Positions 34,025-47,966 of a stretch of 64,000 nucleotides of DNA are shown piece by piece. This stretch comes from Maea johnstoni. Its lineage: Eukaryota > Annelida > Polychaeta > Spionida > Magelonidae. The stretch's first letter is position 1. Each line of letters begins with the position of its first letter. Below the pieces are notes generated by a model. That model did not search any database and was not told the origin of the DNA. It worked only from the letters and a program-made list of their open reading frames with translations. The stretch is taken from contig OZ012697.1 of NCBI GenBank assembly GCA_963942565.1, positions 24,062,970-24,126,969 on the forward strand, written 5' to 3'. A program made the translations under genes and the position numbers.

Positions 34025-34726
34025 TCAAAATTGAGTTTTAGTTTGTGTATTTAACACCAGGTGGCGATTGCAGTGCCATCTGGTGCTGAACATTAGAACT
34101 AACTTGCAGTAGCCAATACATCCTTGATTAGTTATACATCCTGAATATAGGTGGAAGCTGGATCACAGTAATCATTTGTGTTTAATTTGAAAAGATTTTA
34201 CTTAATGCTATTGTTTGATTATATTGATCAATGAGGGACAGAAAATAGCATATTTATGATGACTTTATATTTTATTTATTTCCAAGTTAGGCAAGAACCA
34301 TGACTACCAATTGTGTGTATATTTTGGGACTATATAATTGTATTATAATGTACAGTCATGCCTTGATTAGTGATTGATCTATGACTGGTGAAGAGTTATT
34401 AGATGACAGGATGATAATAAATTAATCTGAAAATAACTTTGTTTTTTAGTTCTTTTGTAGCCATTCCTCTTGTATTATATAAATCGTTGTGTCCTTGTGC
34501 TTTAGACGAAAGTAGCCTCAGCAATGGAAGGGTTAAGGATTAAATGGTTAACCCATTCTCCCTAGGGACATACAATTAGCCCTTTAAAAACAAATTTAGA
34601 AAATTCTTGAAATCAAAGCAATATCTTAAGAAACATTTATCTTAAAGCAGCCATTTATGTTGATTTAAACAATCCCTCTAAATATTTTTCGAAAATTTTA
34701 ATTGACAGCCCGAGTGTATACTTCAG

Positions 34727-34951
34727 GTCTGCCCCTATGGCTGAGTGGTCTGACGCATTGCCACTGACTGCTTGTTGTCTCTCAACACTGCTCGGGTTTA
34801 AATCCTAATACGGGTTTGTGAGAAAGTTGCCATTGACTTGGAGGGTCGTGCGGGGTTTTTCACGGTATTCCGGTTTCCTTGACCACTTACAGATGGCTAC
34901 TCACACTTCAGCCTAAAATCAGTAGAAAAAGTGATGATAGTTGAGACTTCA
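34727..34951 (+). mobile_element. tRNA-derived SINE, copy 2
   Basis: Same A box, B box and body as 21491-21715. Confidence 0.75.
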
Positions 34952-34976
34952 ACGGTGGGTGCCAATGGGTCATTAA

Positions 34977-35189
34977 CCCATACATGCTTAAGAGTCCCTC
35001 TAGAAATTGTCGTCTGGATCTACAATACTTTTGATGATAACTTAGGAATCAAGAAGGATTTTACAAAATATTTGAAGGAGAGTTGTTGCTAAGATTCTGA
35101 ACTACATTTCTCCTTCAAATATTTTCTCAACTTTGCTTTTGCCTGCAAGATTTCATCAAAATTGTCGGGCTGCTATGAGTGTTAATGGG
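34977..35189. mobile_element. TTAA MITE, family D
   Basis: Copy 2 equivalent of 21741-21953; TTAA at 34973-34976 and 35190-35193. Confidence 0.85.
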
Positions 35190-37425
35190 TTAAGGACTGG
35201 CTGACTGCTCTTCCGTTGCTCACCAATGTGAAGGTTCAAAGCATTATCCAGTCCCTGTAGTTGCTGAACAACCGGCCCTACCACGGTCGCTGCTCACTGG
35301 CTCATTGCGTTTGTATGTTATTTGGTCCTTATTTTGTCCGAGAATTATTTACCTGTTACCGGCTGAAAAATGCCGTTAGGTACTTTGCCGCTAGCTGTCA
35401 GGGGTACTTTGGGGAGAAATGAATAAATAGCGCCAAAATAACTTACTAACGGCATCACTGCAATCAACCGGCAGCAGGTTAAAAATTCTCGGACACTTTT
35501 GGTGCACTTAAAATACCAGAATTGCAAAATTCTCTCAACTATACAGATATGTACCCGAATTGAGGTCAGTAAGTACAAGATGACCATATTAATTTGATCT
35601 CAGATAAAAGATTTGATATTGTGCGCCTATAGAGCCAGATCAGTTTTTCTATCAAATCATGATTGACCATGCAGGACTTTTATGGTAATGGTGTCAGAGC
35701 AGGTGGTCTCGGTGAAATAAATGGCGTATCCCTTCGAGTAGTACCATTGCATAGTCCCTATTAAAACTGAGGGTAGGGACGATTGAGGCCTATAAATGGA
35801 GATATATACAACTTTATTCAACAAATAGGGTATTTTTGGAATGGGTAGGGACTGGGCTTTTGTTTTTTAGCCATAAAGTGAAGTTTGTTGCTCGGGCGTA
35901 TGAATACCAAGCTGGAAGTGATCGAGTTTGTTTGTATGCTGACTCGTTTCTGACTTTGACCACCAGAGGGCCAATCTGTCACTCTGACCTATGTTGGCCC
36001 ATAGAAAAAAAAAATCATGATATGACCCCTAATTTTTTTGGCTTAATTTAAAAGAGGAGAATGTTCTGATCAAAATAATAACAACTTTAGGTGTGAAAGG
36101 ATGACTAGTTTTGGAGCTAGCCAAGCATTTTTGTCATACCACAGCTGAAATTCACCCGTCAGCTTTGGAATTAGTTCACCGAGACCATGTGTTGACCTGA
36201 TGGTACTTTGCACGGCGATGATGTAAACCTTCTGTCTCAGACCACCTTAGATAATTAAAAACAATATATTATTTTCCTCATCTAAGAGACCCCGATGTCT
36301 ATCACCGGATACGCACCCAGTAGATCTCGCTCAACAGCCTCAACATGCACATTGAATTTCAATATAAACACTCTTAATTACTTTCAATCTTTGGTTAAGA
36401 TTTTACGATGGACCATGTGTGAAGGAGCAAATAAAAGAGGCTATTTTCACAATCGTATTTTGGGGGGAGAAAATAAAAATCACCATTTTTTTTTTGAGGG
36501 GTCTTGAGATCGTTTCTGGCCCAAATCAAAGGGCAATTATGCTTGAATTGCCTGGAAAACAAAGAAATGAGAAAATTAGTATCAAGTATATATAATAAAG
36601 AAAATCTGTCTAATGTGTGAACCATTTCAATTCATTTATAGGTCATTTTGCATCAGCTAAAGGCTTTGACTAATATAGTTCATTTTGAGGAATATATTCC
36701 TATTAAATCCTAAGGTAATTCTTGTTGTGAGAGCTCATGTTTTAGTCATGAGAAAATGGTGTAAATTAGACTAGGAACTGTCACCACCACTCACAAGAGA
36801 GTATTGCATTCTATAACGAGGCTGCACTCTTTCTTTCATGACCTACTTGCATGACCTACATATATGACCTACTTGCAGCAGTATTGAAGCAAACTTTTCT
36901 CCAGTCCATGACAATTGAGGTCCCTTCTGACTAAAGGTTTGCTGAAGAATTTACATATTTAATGGTTTGAATTTTTCCTGTGTAAGTTTCACACATAACA
37001 TATGTTCTATTGATTTTATTTACGTTGAAGATAAATCATAAAATAAGACATTGATGTGAATTGTGTATACTCTATATTTTTTTAAGAAATTCTTGTATTC
37101 TCATGCTTTATAATTGCCAAATAAGATAGATATAAGAGGATATAGTATTAACAGGATTTTATTATGTTAGAAATGTAGGATGAAATTTACAAAATTACAT
37201 CCATAAAAATATTATTAGTGACTAACCGGTGGAGGGTAAAGTTATAAAGTATTGATATGATAGTTAGGGAATGGCATTCACTATTTCCTTCATGCTGTAT
37301 GTGCTTGAAAATATATGTGTGAGTACACATATATTTGTACCACTGACGTCTTTTCTCCCAATCATGGACCTCGATAAATGTGGGGTATGCAAAATAACCC
37401 ACACTTATTGAGCCGTTTTTCTTAA

Positions 37426-37633
37426 CCCTTGTAATGCTGAGTCTACTTTTTGTCCTAGGCACAATATCGTAAAAATATTTGGCAATTATCTAAACCATGT
37501 CATGTTGGTATTCATTTGAAAGCCCTTGTTGAGTACTATCACATGAGTACCCATTTGCCAGGGTTTCAGTCATTTTCCGTTTTTTTTTTACATCTTTCTG
37601 TATAGGCCACATTAGTTACCAGCAGCATAAGGG
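37426..37633. mobile_element. TTAA MITE, family A (nested)
   Basis: Copy 3 equivalent of 28811-29017; TTAA at 37422-37425 and 37634-37637. Confidence 0.85.
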
Positions 37634-37637
37634 TTAA

Positions 37638-37842
37638 ACCCTCACGCTGCTGGTGGCTAAGTTGGCAATATAAAATAATGCAAAAATCCTGTAAAACCAC
37701 TGAAACCGTGGCATATGGGTACTCATCTGAGAGTACTCCATGAGGGTTATCCAATGAGTACCAACTTCACAGGGTTTAGATGGTTTTCAAAAATATTTGC
37801 GTTTTTGTGCATTGGCCGAAAGTAGCCTCAGTGCAGGAAGGG
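37638..37842. mobile_element. TTAA MITE, family A
   Basis: Copy 3 equivalent of 16765-16968. Confidence 0.85.
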
Positions 37843-38115
37843 TTAAGATGCGCAAGCCACAAAGATGTATTGAGTAGAGTGCTCCGCAGCCAAGCTTTTC
37901 TTGGCCTGTGATTGGTGGAATGCAGTCAACTATGTTACAATATATAATAGTGACCAGTGGCATGTGCGATACCCTGCTTTGCCTTGTAATACCTCGGGTA
38001 TATCACATGTCACAGGTTTTCTAACTTATGATATAAAAGCGCTTGGTCCCTCTCAGGAGATTGAATTAGTTGCATTACAAGAGCATTGGTGTTGTGAAAA
38101 GAAAACATACATGTA

Positions 38116-38310
38116 TGGTGGCTAATTTGGCCAATTCAAAATGATGCAAAAAACATAAAAAAAATTACTAAAACCCTGGCAAATGGGTACTCATATGCGA
38201 GTACTCGGCGAGAACTATTCAATTAATACCAACATGACAGGGTTTAGGTGTTTTTTGAAAAGTCTTTGCATCTGTGTGCTTTGAATGAAAGTAGCCTCAG
38301 CATAAAAGGG
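38116..38310. mobile_element. TTAA MITE, family A, left end deleted
   Basis: Begins inside the element at GGTGGCTAATTTGGCC, fused to AAACATACATGTAT from the far side of the lost TA tract 2. Confidence 0.8.
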
Positions 38311-38651
38311 TTCAGCACACTGTGTTTCTTTTATACAACCTTGGTTTCTGACAAGTTTACTGATCATTTATAATGCCTTGGTACTGGGTGGATTGTACCC
38401 ATGATGTAAATGGTGAAAACTGTGAGTCAAAACTTTTTCAAAATGCTCTTTTTTGAGCTTGACCAAATTTTACTTTTCCCTGGCTAAATCTATGATAAAA
38501 CTGCTGAGAACAATTGATTTCAATTAAGTTCAATCAAATAACAGATGGGGAATATTTGGCCTTGGAATTCTTTTATACAAATATTTATTGTTACAGGATA
38601 TAAATCAATTTAATGGGACAAATATGTCCTTATGATCCTTGGATTCGGATT

Positions 38652-38790
38652 ATTTCCAGTCTGGAGCATGTGAGAAAGTTGCCAGTGACTTGGGGTTAGG
38701 CGGTGGTTTTCCCGGGTACTACTGTTTTCTCTACTACTCACAACTGGCTAGTCACAATTTAGCAACAATGTGGCGGTAAAAAATGACAAT
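38652..38790 (+). mobile_element. SINE body without tRNA head
   Basis: GAGAAAGTTGCCAGTGACTTGG, GGTGGTTTTCCCGGGTACTA and ACTACTCACAACTGGCTAG match the body of 21491-21715 but no A/B boxes precede it. Equivalents near 50710-50845 and 61600-61740; absent from copy 2. Confidence 0.65.
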
Positions 38791-38837
38791 TACGAAAATT
38801 TCAAAGTTCTCTTTTGGTCCCAAACATTTGGCATTAA

Positions 38838-39050
38838 CCCATTAACACTCAGAGTTTCTCTAGAAGGTATAGTCTGTTACTCGTGTACTTTTGAGAATAA
38901 CTTGTGAATAAAGGGAAAGTTCACAAAATATTTGAAGGAGAGTTTTTGCTTGGCTTCTGATCAACATTACTCCCTCAAATGTTTTCAAGAAAATGCTATT
39001 GTAAGTGAAATATTTCCAAAATTGTCAGGCCTCTTTAGAGTGTAAATGGG
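38838..39050. mobile_element. TTAA MITE, family C
   Basis: TTAA at 38834-38837 and 39051-39054; ends CCCATTAACACTCAGAG and AGAGTGTAAATGGG. Confidence 0.85.
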
Positions 39051-39163
39051 TTAAGGATTATTATGTTTTTAAGATAAAGGAAATCAAGCACTGCTCACCA
39101 TATCTTTTTAAATTGATATTACATTGTAATACATTCAATTTGATTTTTTCCAAATCTACAATT

Positions 39164-39338
39164 CAGGTGAACTTGGATATGACGGACCACTGTACGACGG
39201 ACTTTCGTCTATGATGGACAATAGGCTTGGTCCCAGTCCCATGCATATCAAGTATTTGTCATATGTATATGACGGATTTTGCATATGACGGACCAATTTT
39301 CCTGGTCCTATTGAGTCTGTCATATCCAAGTTCACCTG
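39164..39338. mobile_element. Mariner/Tc1-type MITE, private to copy 3
   Basis: 175 bp with 23-26-base inverted ends starting CAGGTGAACTTGGATATG and ending with its complement. Right flank TA, left flank TT; copies 4 and 5 read CTACAATATATCATG through the site. TA target and CAGG ends fit Tc1/mariner. Internal motifs of the TATGACGGACC type repeat. Confidence 0.85.
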
Positions 39339-39440
39339 TATATCATGAAATGTTCCAAAAGCTCATGGTTCTGAGAACAATGCATCATTCTGTTTGTCAT
39401 TACATATAGAGTACAGATCCTTGAACTTCAAAAGTGTCTT

Positions 39441-39674
39441 AGGCCTAAAAAAAAAAAATTGTATGTTTCCTGTAACGGTCCGAAAAAAAATAGGGTAGGT
39501 AGGTTTGTAAAATAAAAAAAAATTGCATTATTTTTTTGGTCAAAAATGTGTGTTTTATGCATGTTTTACATTGATTGGGAGTTGGATGGGCGATAAAAAC
39601 TTTAGGGTAGGGATTTTTTTGAATAAAAACTTGTTAGGGTAGGGTTACTGGAAACAAACAATTTTTTTTAGGCC
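39441..39674. repeat. Foldback element with AGGCCTAAAAAAAA ends
   Basis: AGGCCTAAAAA...TTTCCTGTAAC at the left pairs with GTTACTGGAAACAAAC...TTTTTTAGGCC at the right; AGGGTAGG motifs lie near both ends. Equivalents: 51307-51540 and 62201-62428. No target duplication could be fixed. Confidence 0.65.
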
Positions 39675-40035
39675 TTATATGGGTAAACAAGATCATGATA
39701 CCTTTTTTGAAGTTAGTTGATTTCTTGATATTTCTTTCCTTAGAGCACAACTTTCTTGCTGATATTTCATTGAATTCATATCATGATGATGTTGTTATTT
39801 GTATTTACAACCAGAACACAGGATAGGAATCAGATGAATTGTATCTAAGAAGAAAATTGTTACGACCATTTCTTGTGACTGTCCTTCACCATTTCATGCT
39901 TAGAATTCTCTTTGGAAATTGTCATCTGGACCTATGATACTCATGACAATAACTTGATTATAAAGGGTGATTTTACATCAAAGGTCCAGACAACACTTTC
40001 CTGAGTAACTCTGAGCGTGCTCATTTGCATACAAT

Positions 40036-40472
40036 CAGCTACGGGTGAACCCTTATTTTTGGGTTCAGCTACAGGTGAACCCCTATTTCTGGGTTCAGCT
40101 ACCGGTGAACCCCTATTTTTGGGTTCAGCTACAGGTGAACCCCTATTTCTGGGTTCAGCTACCGGTGAACCCCTATTTTTGGGTTCAGCTACAGGTGCAC
40201 CCCTATTTTGGGGTTCAACTTCAAGTGCAACCCTATTTTGGGGTTCAGCTACAGGTGAACCCCTATTTTGGGGTTCAGCTACAGGTGAACCCCTATTTTG
40301 GGGTTCAACTTCAAGTGCAACCCTATTTTCAGGTTCAGCTACAGGTGAACCCCTAATTTGGGGTTCAGCTACAGGTGAACCCCTATTTTGGGGTTCAGCT
40401 ACAGTTTAACCCCTATTTTGGGGTTCAGCTACGGGTGAACCCCTATTTTGGGGTTCAGCTAGAGGTGAACCC
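40036..40472 (+). repeat. 30-bp minisatellite, copy 3
   Basis: About 14.5 units. The order of unit variants is the same as in copy 5 apart from single bases. Confidence 0.9.
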
Positions 40473-40575
40473 AAAAATAGGATGTAATGGGATCAGCCTA
40501 GCTGTCCTCATTCAAGGGATGTAATTATTGGAAGGGTTGTATTATATAACGAACTTAAGTGAAAGATGATATTAA

Positions 40576-40791
40576 CCCTTATGCTGCTTGTGGCTAGTTT
40601 GGCCAATACAAAATGATGCAAACAACCAAAAAAAATGACTGAAACCATGGAACGTGGATACATATATGAAAGTACTTAGTGGGAGTTTTCCAATGAATAC
40701 CAACATGACAAGGTGTAGATGGTTTTCCATAATCTTTGCATCAATGTGCTTTAGATTAAAGTAACCTCAGCATTGGAAGGTTTAAGTGATT
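40576..40791. mobile_element. TTAA MITE, family A
   Basis: Copy 3 equivalent of 18911-19115. Confidence 0.8.
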
Positions 40792-41227
40792 ATAATACTG
40801 AGGATGTCCATATTAGATATGTAGGGGGACTGTTATATTGATAAACAAATCATGATGTGAACGTCTTCACGAAAACTGTCCTTGATGGGTAGGTTGCCTT
40901 ACAAAATACAAATAATTCTTTAAAGATTGGGCTGAAATTTTATATCATTTGTAGTAAAGGTGTCCACAAAAGAGAGGTTGTCTATTTGTAGAGGTTTTGC
41001 ATGAAAGTGAGAAATATTCGACAATACATGGTCAACAATGGTAAATTGCCATTGTTGTTTTCATATTGTGAAATCAATTGATCAAAGGATGGTGATTGGT
41101 CAGATTTTAATGATATTTGCAATCCTTACTTCAGTAAGAATAAATAGTAAAAAATTGATGGTGTAATACAAAATTAGGCTGGCAAATCTTCAGATTATTA
41201 TGGCTTGTAATGTAATCCCTTAATTAA

Positions 41228-41429
41228 CTCTTATGCTGTATGTGGCTCATTTTGGCATCACAAAATGATGCAAAAAGCCTAAAAAATGACTGAAACCCTG
41301 GCAAATGGGTATTCATCTGAGAGTACTCAGCGAGAGCTCTCCAATGGATACCAACATGGCAGGGTTTAAATGGTTTTCAAAAAACTTGTCCTTGTACTTT
41401 GGACGAAGGTAGCTTCAGCATTAGAAGGG
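41228..41429. mobile_element. TTAA MITE, family A
   Basis: Copy 3 equivalent of 19563-19748. Confidence 0.8.
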
Positions 41430-41986
41430 TTAAATTTTGCAAAGCTCCCTCTGTATTTCCGATATTGCATGTTTCCCCATTTCAAGCCATTCACCCTGAA
41501 ATGAACACTTTTAGTGGGAATTGTCCATGTACAGTATTTCAAATTATGAATGTAAAAAAGTAACAAAAAACACAAAAAATGAATATCTGAGATGACTATT
41601 GTTAATATTGTTGTATGAAGTTGTGATTCTACCTCTCAAGATATCAAATTATTTGCTAAAGCTGAAATGACAGAAATGATCATACTTTCTAAGATTATTC
41701 ATTTTGATATCCCTGAAATGTATTTTCATGAAATACTTTATTAGTTTTGGGTGTTTATTGGGTATTAGGCAACTAAATGAAAATTGAAAAATTTTGAGAG
41801 TCCAATCCTACTGAAAAATACAATTGTTTTATATGCAAATAAATCGTTAGTCATTTTGCATCATATACAATCTTAATAAGCCTTAAGAGGCGATTGATTC
41901 ATACAAAACAATATCTTATAATTCATCTATATACTCAAACATTCTTTTCTATTCAATTATATTATTCTATTTTGATCATTTCTTAA

Positions 41987-42194
41987 CCCTTATGCTGCTG
42001 CTGGCTAATTTGGCCAATACAACATAATGCAAAAAAAAACATGAAAAATTACTGAAACCCTGGCATATGGCTACTCATCAGAGAGTTCTCAGGGAGAGCT
42101 TTCTAATGGATACCAACATGACAGGGACTAAATGGTTTTCAAATATCTTTGCGTCCTTGTTCTCTGGATGAAAGTAGCCTCAGCATTGGAAGGG
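41987..42194. mobile_element. TTAA MITE, family A
   Basis: Copy 3 equivalent of 20304-20511. Confidence 0.85.
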
Positions 42195-42270
42195 TTAAAA
42201 TCAACAGTGATTTTCGTATATATTAGAAAGAGTCTTCACAAATAATGGTCTGTGGTGTTGCCTTGTTTAA

Positions 42271-42472
42271 CCCTTTTATGCCTGGAGATCTTCTTGACAT
42301 ATTTTGTCTAAAACATTTTGATACTTTTAAAAATAACAATCACACCTTCACAAAATATTTGGAGAATTGTGAGTTGAACCCTTTTCCTTTAATTATATTT
42401 TGTGAAAGTTGCTTTTGTTAGAGAGAGATCACCAAAATAGTCAAGGTTTTGGGTCCTGCAGGCATGAAAGGG
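42271..42472. mobile_element. TTAA MITE, family B
   Basis: Copy 3 equivalent of 20588-20788. Confidence 0.85.
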
Positions 42473-43174
42473 TTAAAGTGGAGTTTTAGTTTGTGTATTT
42501 AACACCAGGTGGCGATTGCAGTGCCATCTGGTGCTGAACATTAGAACTAACTTGCAGTAGCCAATACATCCTTGATTAGTTATACATCCTGAATATAGGT
42601 GGAAGCTGGATCACAGAAATCATTTGTGTTTAATTTGAAAAGATTTTACTTAATGCTATTGTTTGATTATATTGATCAATGAGGGACAGAAAATAGCATA
42701 TTTATGATGACTTTATATTTTATTTATTTCCAAGTTAGGCAAGAACCATGACTACCAATTGTGTGTATATTTTGGGACTATATAATTGTATTATAATGTA
42801 CAGTCATGCCTTGATTAGTGATTGATCTATGACTGGTGAAGAGTTATTAGATGACAGGATGATAATAAATTAATCTGAAAATAACTTTGTTTTTTAGTTC
42901 TTTTGTAGCCATTCCTCTTGTATTATATAAATCGTTGTGTCCTTGTGCTTTAGACGAAAGTAGCCTCAGCAATGAAAGGGTTAAGGATTAAATGGTTAAC
43001 ACATTCTCCCTAGGGACAAACAATTAGCCCTTTAAAAACATATTTAGAAAATTCTTGAAATCAAAGCAATATCTTAAGAAACATTTATCTTAAAGCAGCC
43101 ATTTATGTTGATTTAAACAATCCCTCTAAATATTTTTCGAAAATTTTAATTGACAGCCCGAGTGTATACTTCAG

Positions 43175-43399
43175 GTCTGCCCCTATGGCTGAGTGGTCTG
43201 ATGCATTGCCACTGACTGCTTGTTGTCTCTCAACACTGCTCGGGTTTAAATCCTAATACGGGTTTGTGAGAAAGTTGCCATTGACTTGGAGGGTCGTGCG
43301 GGGTTTTTCACGGTATTCCGGTTTCCTTGACCACTTACAGATGGCTACTCACACTTCAGCCTAAAATCAGTAGAAAAAGTGATGATAGTTGAGACTTCA
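43175..43399 (+). mobile_element. tRNA-derived SINE, copy 3
   Basis: Same structure as 21491-21715. Confidence 0.75.
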
Positions 43400-43424
43400 A
43401 CGGTGGGTGCCAATGGGTCATTAA

Positions 43425-43637
43425 CCCATACATGCTTAAGAGTCCCTCTAGAAATTGTCGTCTGGATCTACAATACTTTTGATGATAACTTAGGAATCAA
43501 GAAGGATTTTACAAAATATTTGAAGGAGAGTTGTTGCTAAGATTCTGAACTACATTTCTCCTTCAAATATTTTCTCAACTTTGCTTTTGCCTGCAAGATT
43601 TCATCAAAATTGTCGGGCTGCTATGAGTGTTAATGGG
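43425..43637. mobile_element. TTAA MITE, family D
   Basis: Copy 3 equivalent of 21741-21953; TTAA at 43421-43424. Confidence 0.85.
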
Positions 43638-45457
43638 TTAAGGACTGGCTGACTGCTCTTCCGTTGCTCACCAATGTGAAGGTTCAAAGCATTATCCAGT
43701 CCCTGTAGTTGCTGAACAACCGGCCCTACCACGGTCGCTGCTCACTGGCTCATTGCGTTTGTATGTTATTTGGTCCTTATTTTGTCCGAGAATTATTTAC
43801 CTGTTACCGGCTGAAAAATGCCGTTAGGTACTTTGCCGCTAGCTGTCAGGGGTACTTTGGGGAGAAATGAATAAATAGCGCCAAAATAACTTACTAACGG
43901 CATCACTGCAATCAACCGGCAGCAGGTTAAAAATTCTCGGACACTTTTGGTGCACTTAAAATACCAGAATTGCAAAATTCTCTCAACTATACAGATATGT
44001 ACCCGAATTGAGGTCAGTAAGTACAAGATGACCATATTAATTTGATCTCAGATAAAAGATTTGATATTGTGCGCCTATAGAGCCAGATCAGTTTTTCTAT
44101 CAAATCATGATTGACCATGCAGGACTTTTATGGTAATGGTGTCAGAGCAGGTGGTCTCGGTGAAATAAATGGCGTATCCCTTCGAGTAGTACCATTGCAT
44201 AGTCCCTATTAAAACTGAGGGTAGGGACGATTGAGGCCTATAAATGGAGATATATACAACTTTATTCAACAAATAGGGTATTTTTGGAATGGGTAGGGAC
44301 TGGGCTTTTGTTTTTTAGCCATAAAGTGAAGTTTGTTGCTCGGGCGTATGAATACCAAGCTGGAAGTGATCGAGTTTGTTTGTATGCTGACTCGTTTCTG
44401 ACTTTGACCACCAGAGGGCCAATCTGTCACTCTGACCTATGTTGGCCCATAGAAAAAAAAAATCATGATATGACCCCTAATTTTTTTGGCTTAATTTAAA
44501 AGAGGAGAATGTTCTGATCAAAATAATAACAACTTTAGGTGTGAAAGGATGACTAGTTTTGGAGCTAGCCAAGCATTTTTGTCATACCACAGCTGAAATT
44601 CACCCGTCAGCTTTGGAATTAGTTCACCGAGACCATGTGTTGACCTGATGGTACTTTGCACGGCGATGATGTAAACCTTCTGTCTCAGACCACCTTAGAT
44701 AATTAAAAACAATATATTATTTTCCTCATCTAAGAGACCCCGATGTCTATCACCGGATACGCACCCAGTAGATCTCGCTCAACAGCCTCAACATGCACAT
44801 TGAATTTCAATATAAACACTCTTAATTACTTTCAATCTTTGGTTAAGATTTTACGATGGACCATGTGTGAAGGAGCAAATAAAAGAGGCTATTTTCACAA
44901 TCGTATTTTGGGGGGAGAAAATAAAAATCACCATTTTTTTTTTGAGGGGTCTTGAGATCGTTTCTGGCCCAAATCAAAGGGCAATTATGCTTGAATTGCC
45001 TGGAAAACAAAGAAATGAGAAAATTAGTATCAAGTATATATAATAAAGAAAATCTGACCATTTCAATTCATTTATAGGTCATTTTGCATCAGCTAAAGGC
45101 TTTGACTAATATAGTTCATTTTGAGGAATATATTCCTATTAAATCCTAAGGTAATTCTTGTTGTGAGAGCTCATGTTTTAGTCATGAGAAAATGGTGTAA
45201 ATTTAAATCAAGAAATTTATTTAGAGAAATAAAAAATTAGAGATTATTTAAAGATGGTTTGTAAGATTTAACATCATTTACCATTTTTGATCAAATATTT
45301 TTTAAGAAATCACTTCAATTTCATGATTAATATACAAAATATTGAATGCATTACATGGCTATTGGATTAGAAATGCATTTATTGTCATTTTTGACATGGG
45401 CATGATTTGGTTATCAAAGGATGCACACATACTTAATAAATATGAAAAACACTGGAC

Positions 45458-45459
<2 letters not shown>

Positions 45460-45518
<59 letters not shown>

Positions 45519-45519
45519 C

Positions 45520-45573
<54 letters not shown>

Positions 45574-45611
45574 GTATATATATATGTATATATATATGTA
45601 TATATATATGG
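45460..45611 (+). repeat. (TA)n tract 1, copy 4
   Basis: TA run with a TTGCATAA interruption in the middle. Confidence 0.95.
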
Positions 45612-46262
45612 GAACTGTCACCACCACTCACAAGAGAGTATTGCATTCTATAACGAGGCTGCACTCTTTCTTTCATGACCTACTTGCATGACCTACATAT
45701 ATGACCTACTTGCAGCAGTATTGAAGCAAACTTTTCTCCAGTCCATGACAATTGAGGTCCCTTCTGACTAAAGGTTTGCTGAAGAATTTACATATTTAAT
45801 GGTTTGAATTTTTCCTGTATAAGTTTCACACATAACATATGTTCTATTGATTTTATTTACGTTGAAGATAAATCATAAAATAAGACATTGATGTGAATTG
45901 TGTATACTCTATATTTTTTTAAGAAATTCTTGTATTCTCATGCTTTATAATTGCCAAATAAGATAGATATAAGAGGATATAGTATTAACAGGATTTTATT
46001 ATGTTAGAAATGTAGGATGAAATTTACAAAATTACATCCATAAAAATATTATTAGTGACTAACCGGTGGAGGGTAAAGTTATAAAGTATTGATATGATAG
46101 TTAGGGAATGGCATTCACTATTTCCTTCATGCTGTATGTGCTTGAAAATATATGTGTGAGTACACATATATTTGTACCACTGACGTCTTTTCTCCCAATC
46201 ATGGACCTCGATAAATGTGGGGTATGCAAAATAACCCACACTTATTGAGCCGTTTTTCTTAA

Positions 46263-46471
46263 CCCTTGTAATGCTGAGTCTACTTTTTGTCCTAGGCACA
46301 ATATCGTAAAAATATTTGGCAATTATCTAAACCATGTCATGTTGGTATTCATTTGAAAGCCCTTGTTGAGTACTATCATATGAGTACCCATTTGCCAGGG
46401 TTTCAGTCATTTTCCGTTCTTTTTTTTACATCTTTCTGTATAGGCCACATTAGTTACCAGCAGCATAAGGG
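46263..46471. mobile_element. TTAA MITE, family A (nested)
   Basis: Copy 4 equivalent of 28811-29017; TTAA at 46259-46262 and 46472-46475. Confidence 0.85.
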
Positions 46472-46475
46472 TTAA

Positions 46476-46680
46476 ACCCTCACGCTGCTGGTGGCTAAGT
46501 TGGCAATATAAAATAATGCAAAAATCCTGTAAAACCACTGAAACCGTGGCATATGGGTACTCATCTGAGAGTACTCCATGAGGGTTATCCAATGAGTACC
46601 AACTTCACAGGGTTTAGATGGTTTTCAAAAATATTTGCGTTTTTGTGCATTGGCCGAAAGTAGCCACAGCGTAGGAAGGG
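46476..46680. mobile_element. TTAA MITE, family A
   Basis: Copy 4 equivalent of 16765-16968. Confidence 0.85.
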
Positions 46681-47575
46681 TTAAGATGCGCAAGCCACAA
46701 AGATGTATTGAGTAGAGTGCTCTGCAGCCAAGCTTTTCTTGGCCTGTGATTGGTGGAACGCAGTCAACTATGTTACAATATATAATAGTGACCAGTGGCA
46801 TGTGCGATACCCTGCTTTGCCTTGTAATACCTCGGGTATATCACATGTCACAGGTTTTCTAACTCATGATATAAAAGCGCTTGGTCCCTCTCAGGAGATT
46901 GAATTAGTTGCATTACAAGAGCATTGCCCAAGGGAAAATAAAATGTTGCCACTGAAGTGCAGCTCTAGCGTGGCTCTAGAGCTGCAATTGAGTTGCAATG
47001 AATTTCGCAGCCACTCTCTTTTGGTGACTGGAGCTGCTTCAATGCAGCAACTTCTTAAGAATTAGTGAGAAAGTTGCACTAGTTCTGCTCTAGTGCAACA
47101 ATAGGTGATGAGAGCAGCTATGTTGCAGCTTTGATAATTAGAAGCTGCCCTACAGCTGCTTTAGTGTAGCATTCAGGGTGTATAGTTGCACTAGATCTGC
47201 TTTAGTGCAACAATGAGTGATGAGAGCAGCTATGTTGCAGCTTTAATGAGTACAAGCTGCACTATAGCTGCTCTAGTCTAACTATCAGTAGTCAGAGCAA
47301 TTCAGTTTTATCAAAGACAAGTACAAGATGCAATAAAGCTGCTCTATTGCAATAGTTACTTAGGTGGTAAATTCATTGCTGCAACACAGCTGCTATGGTG
47401 CAGCTCATACTTAGTACTTGAATTATCATGGTACATTCTCAAAGTATGAGATGCAACAGAGCAGCTGTGTTGCCAATCTGACTTACTGATTCGATCACCC
47501 AACAATGTAATTGGCATTATTATTTAAAACTAACAAAAAACACTGACCCATATGAATTGATATTGCCATCCCCAT

Positions 47576-47966
<391 letters not shown>

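Larger units (their letters stand above)
36600..45047 (+). repeat. Tandem segmental duplication, copy 3
   Basis: Shortest copy (8.4 kb). Both TA tracts are gone: tract 1 with flanks between 36769 and 36774, tract 2 from about 38115 into the middle of a MITE. It includes the 1.1-kb block with SINE body (about 38652-38790), MITE C (38838-39050), a private mariner-type MITE (39164-39338) and a hairpin (39441-39674). No host gene seen. Confidence 0.85.
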
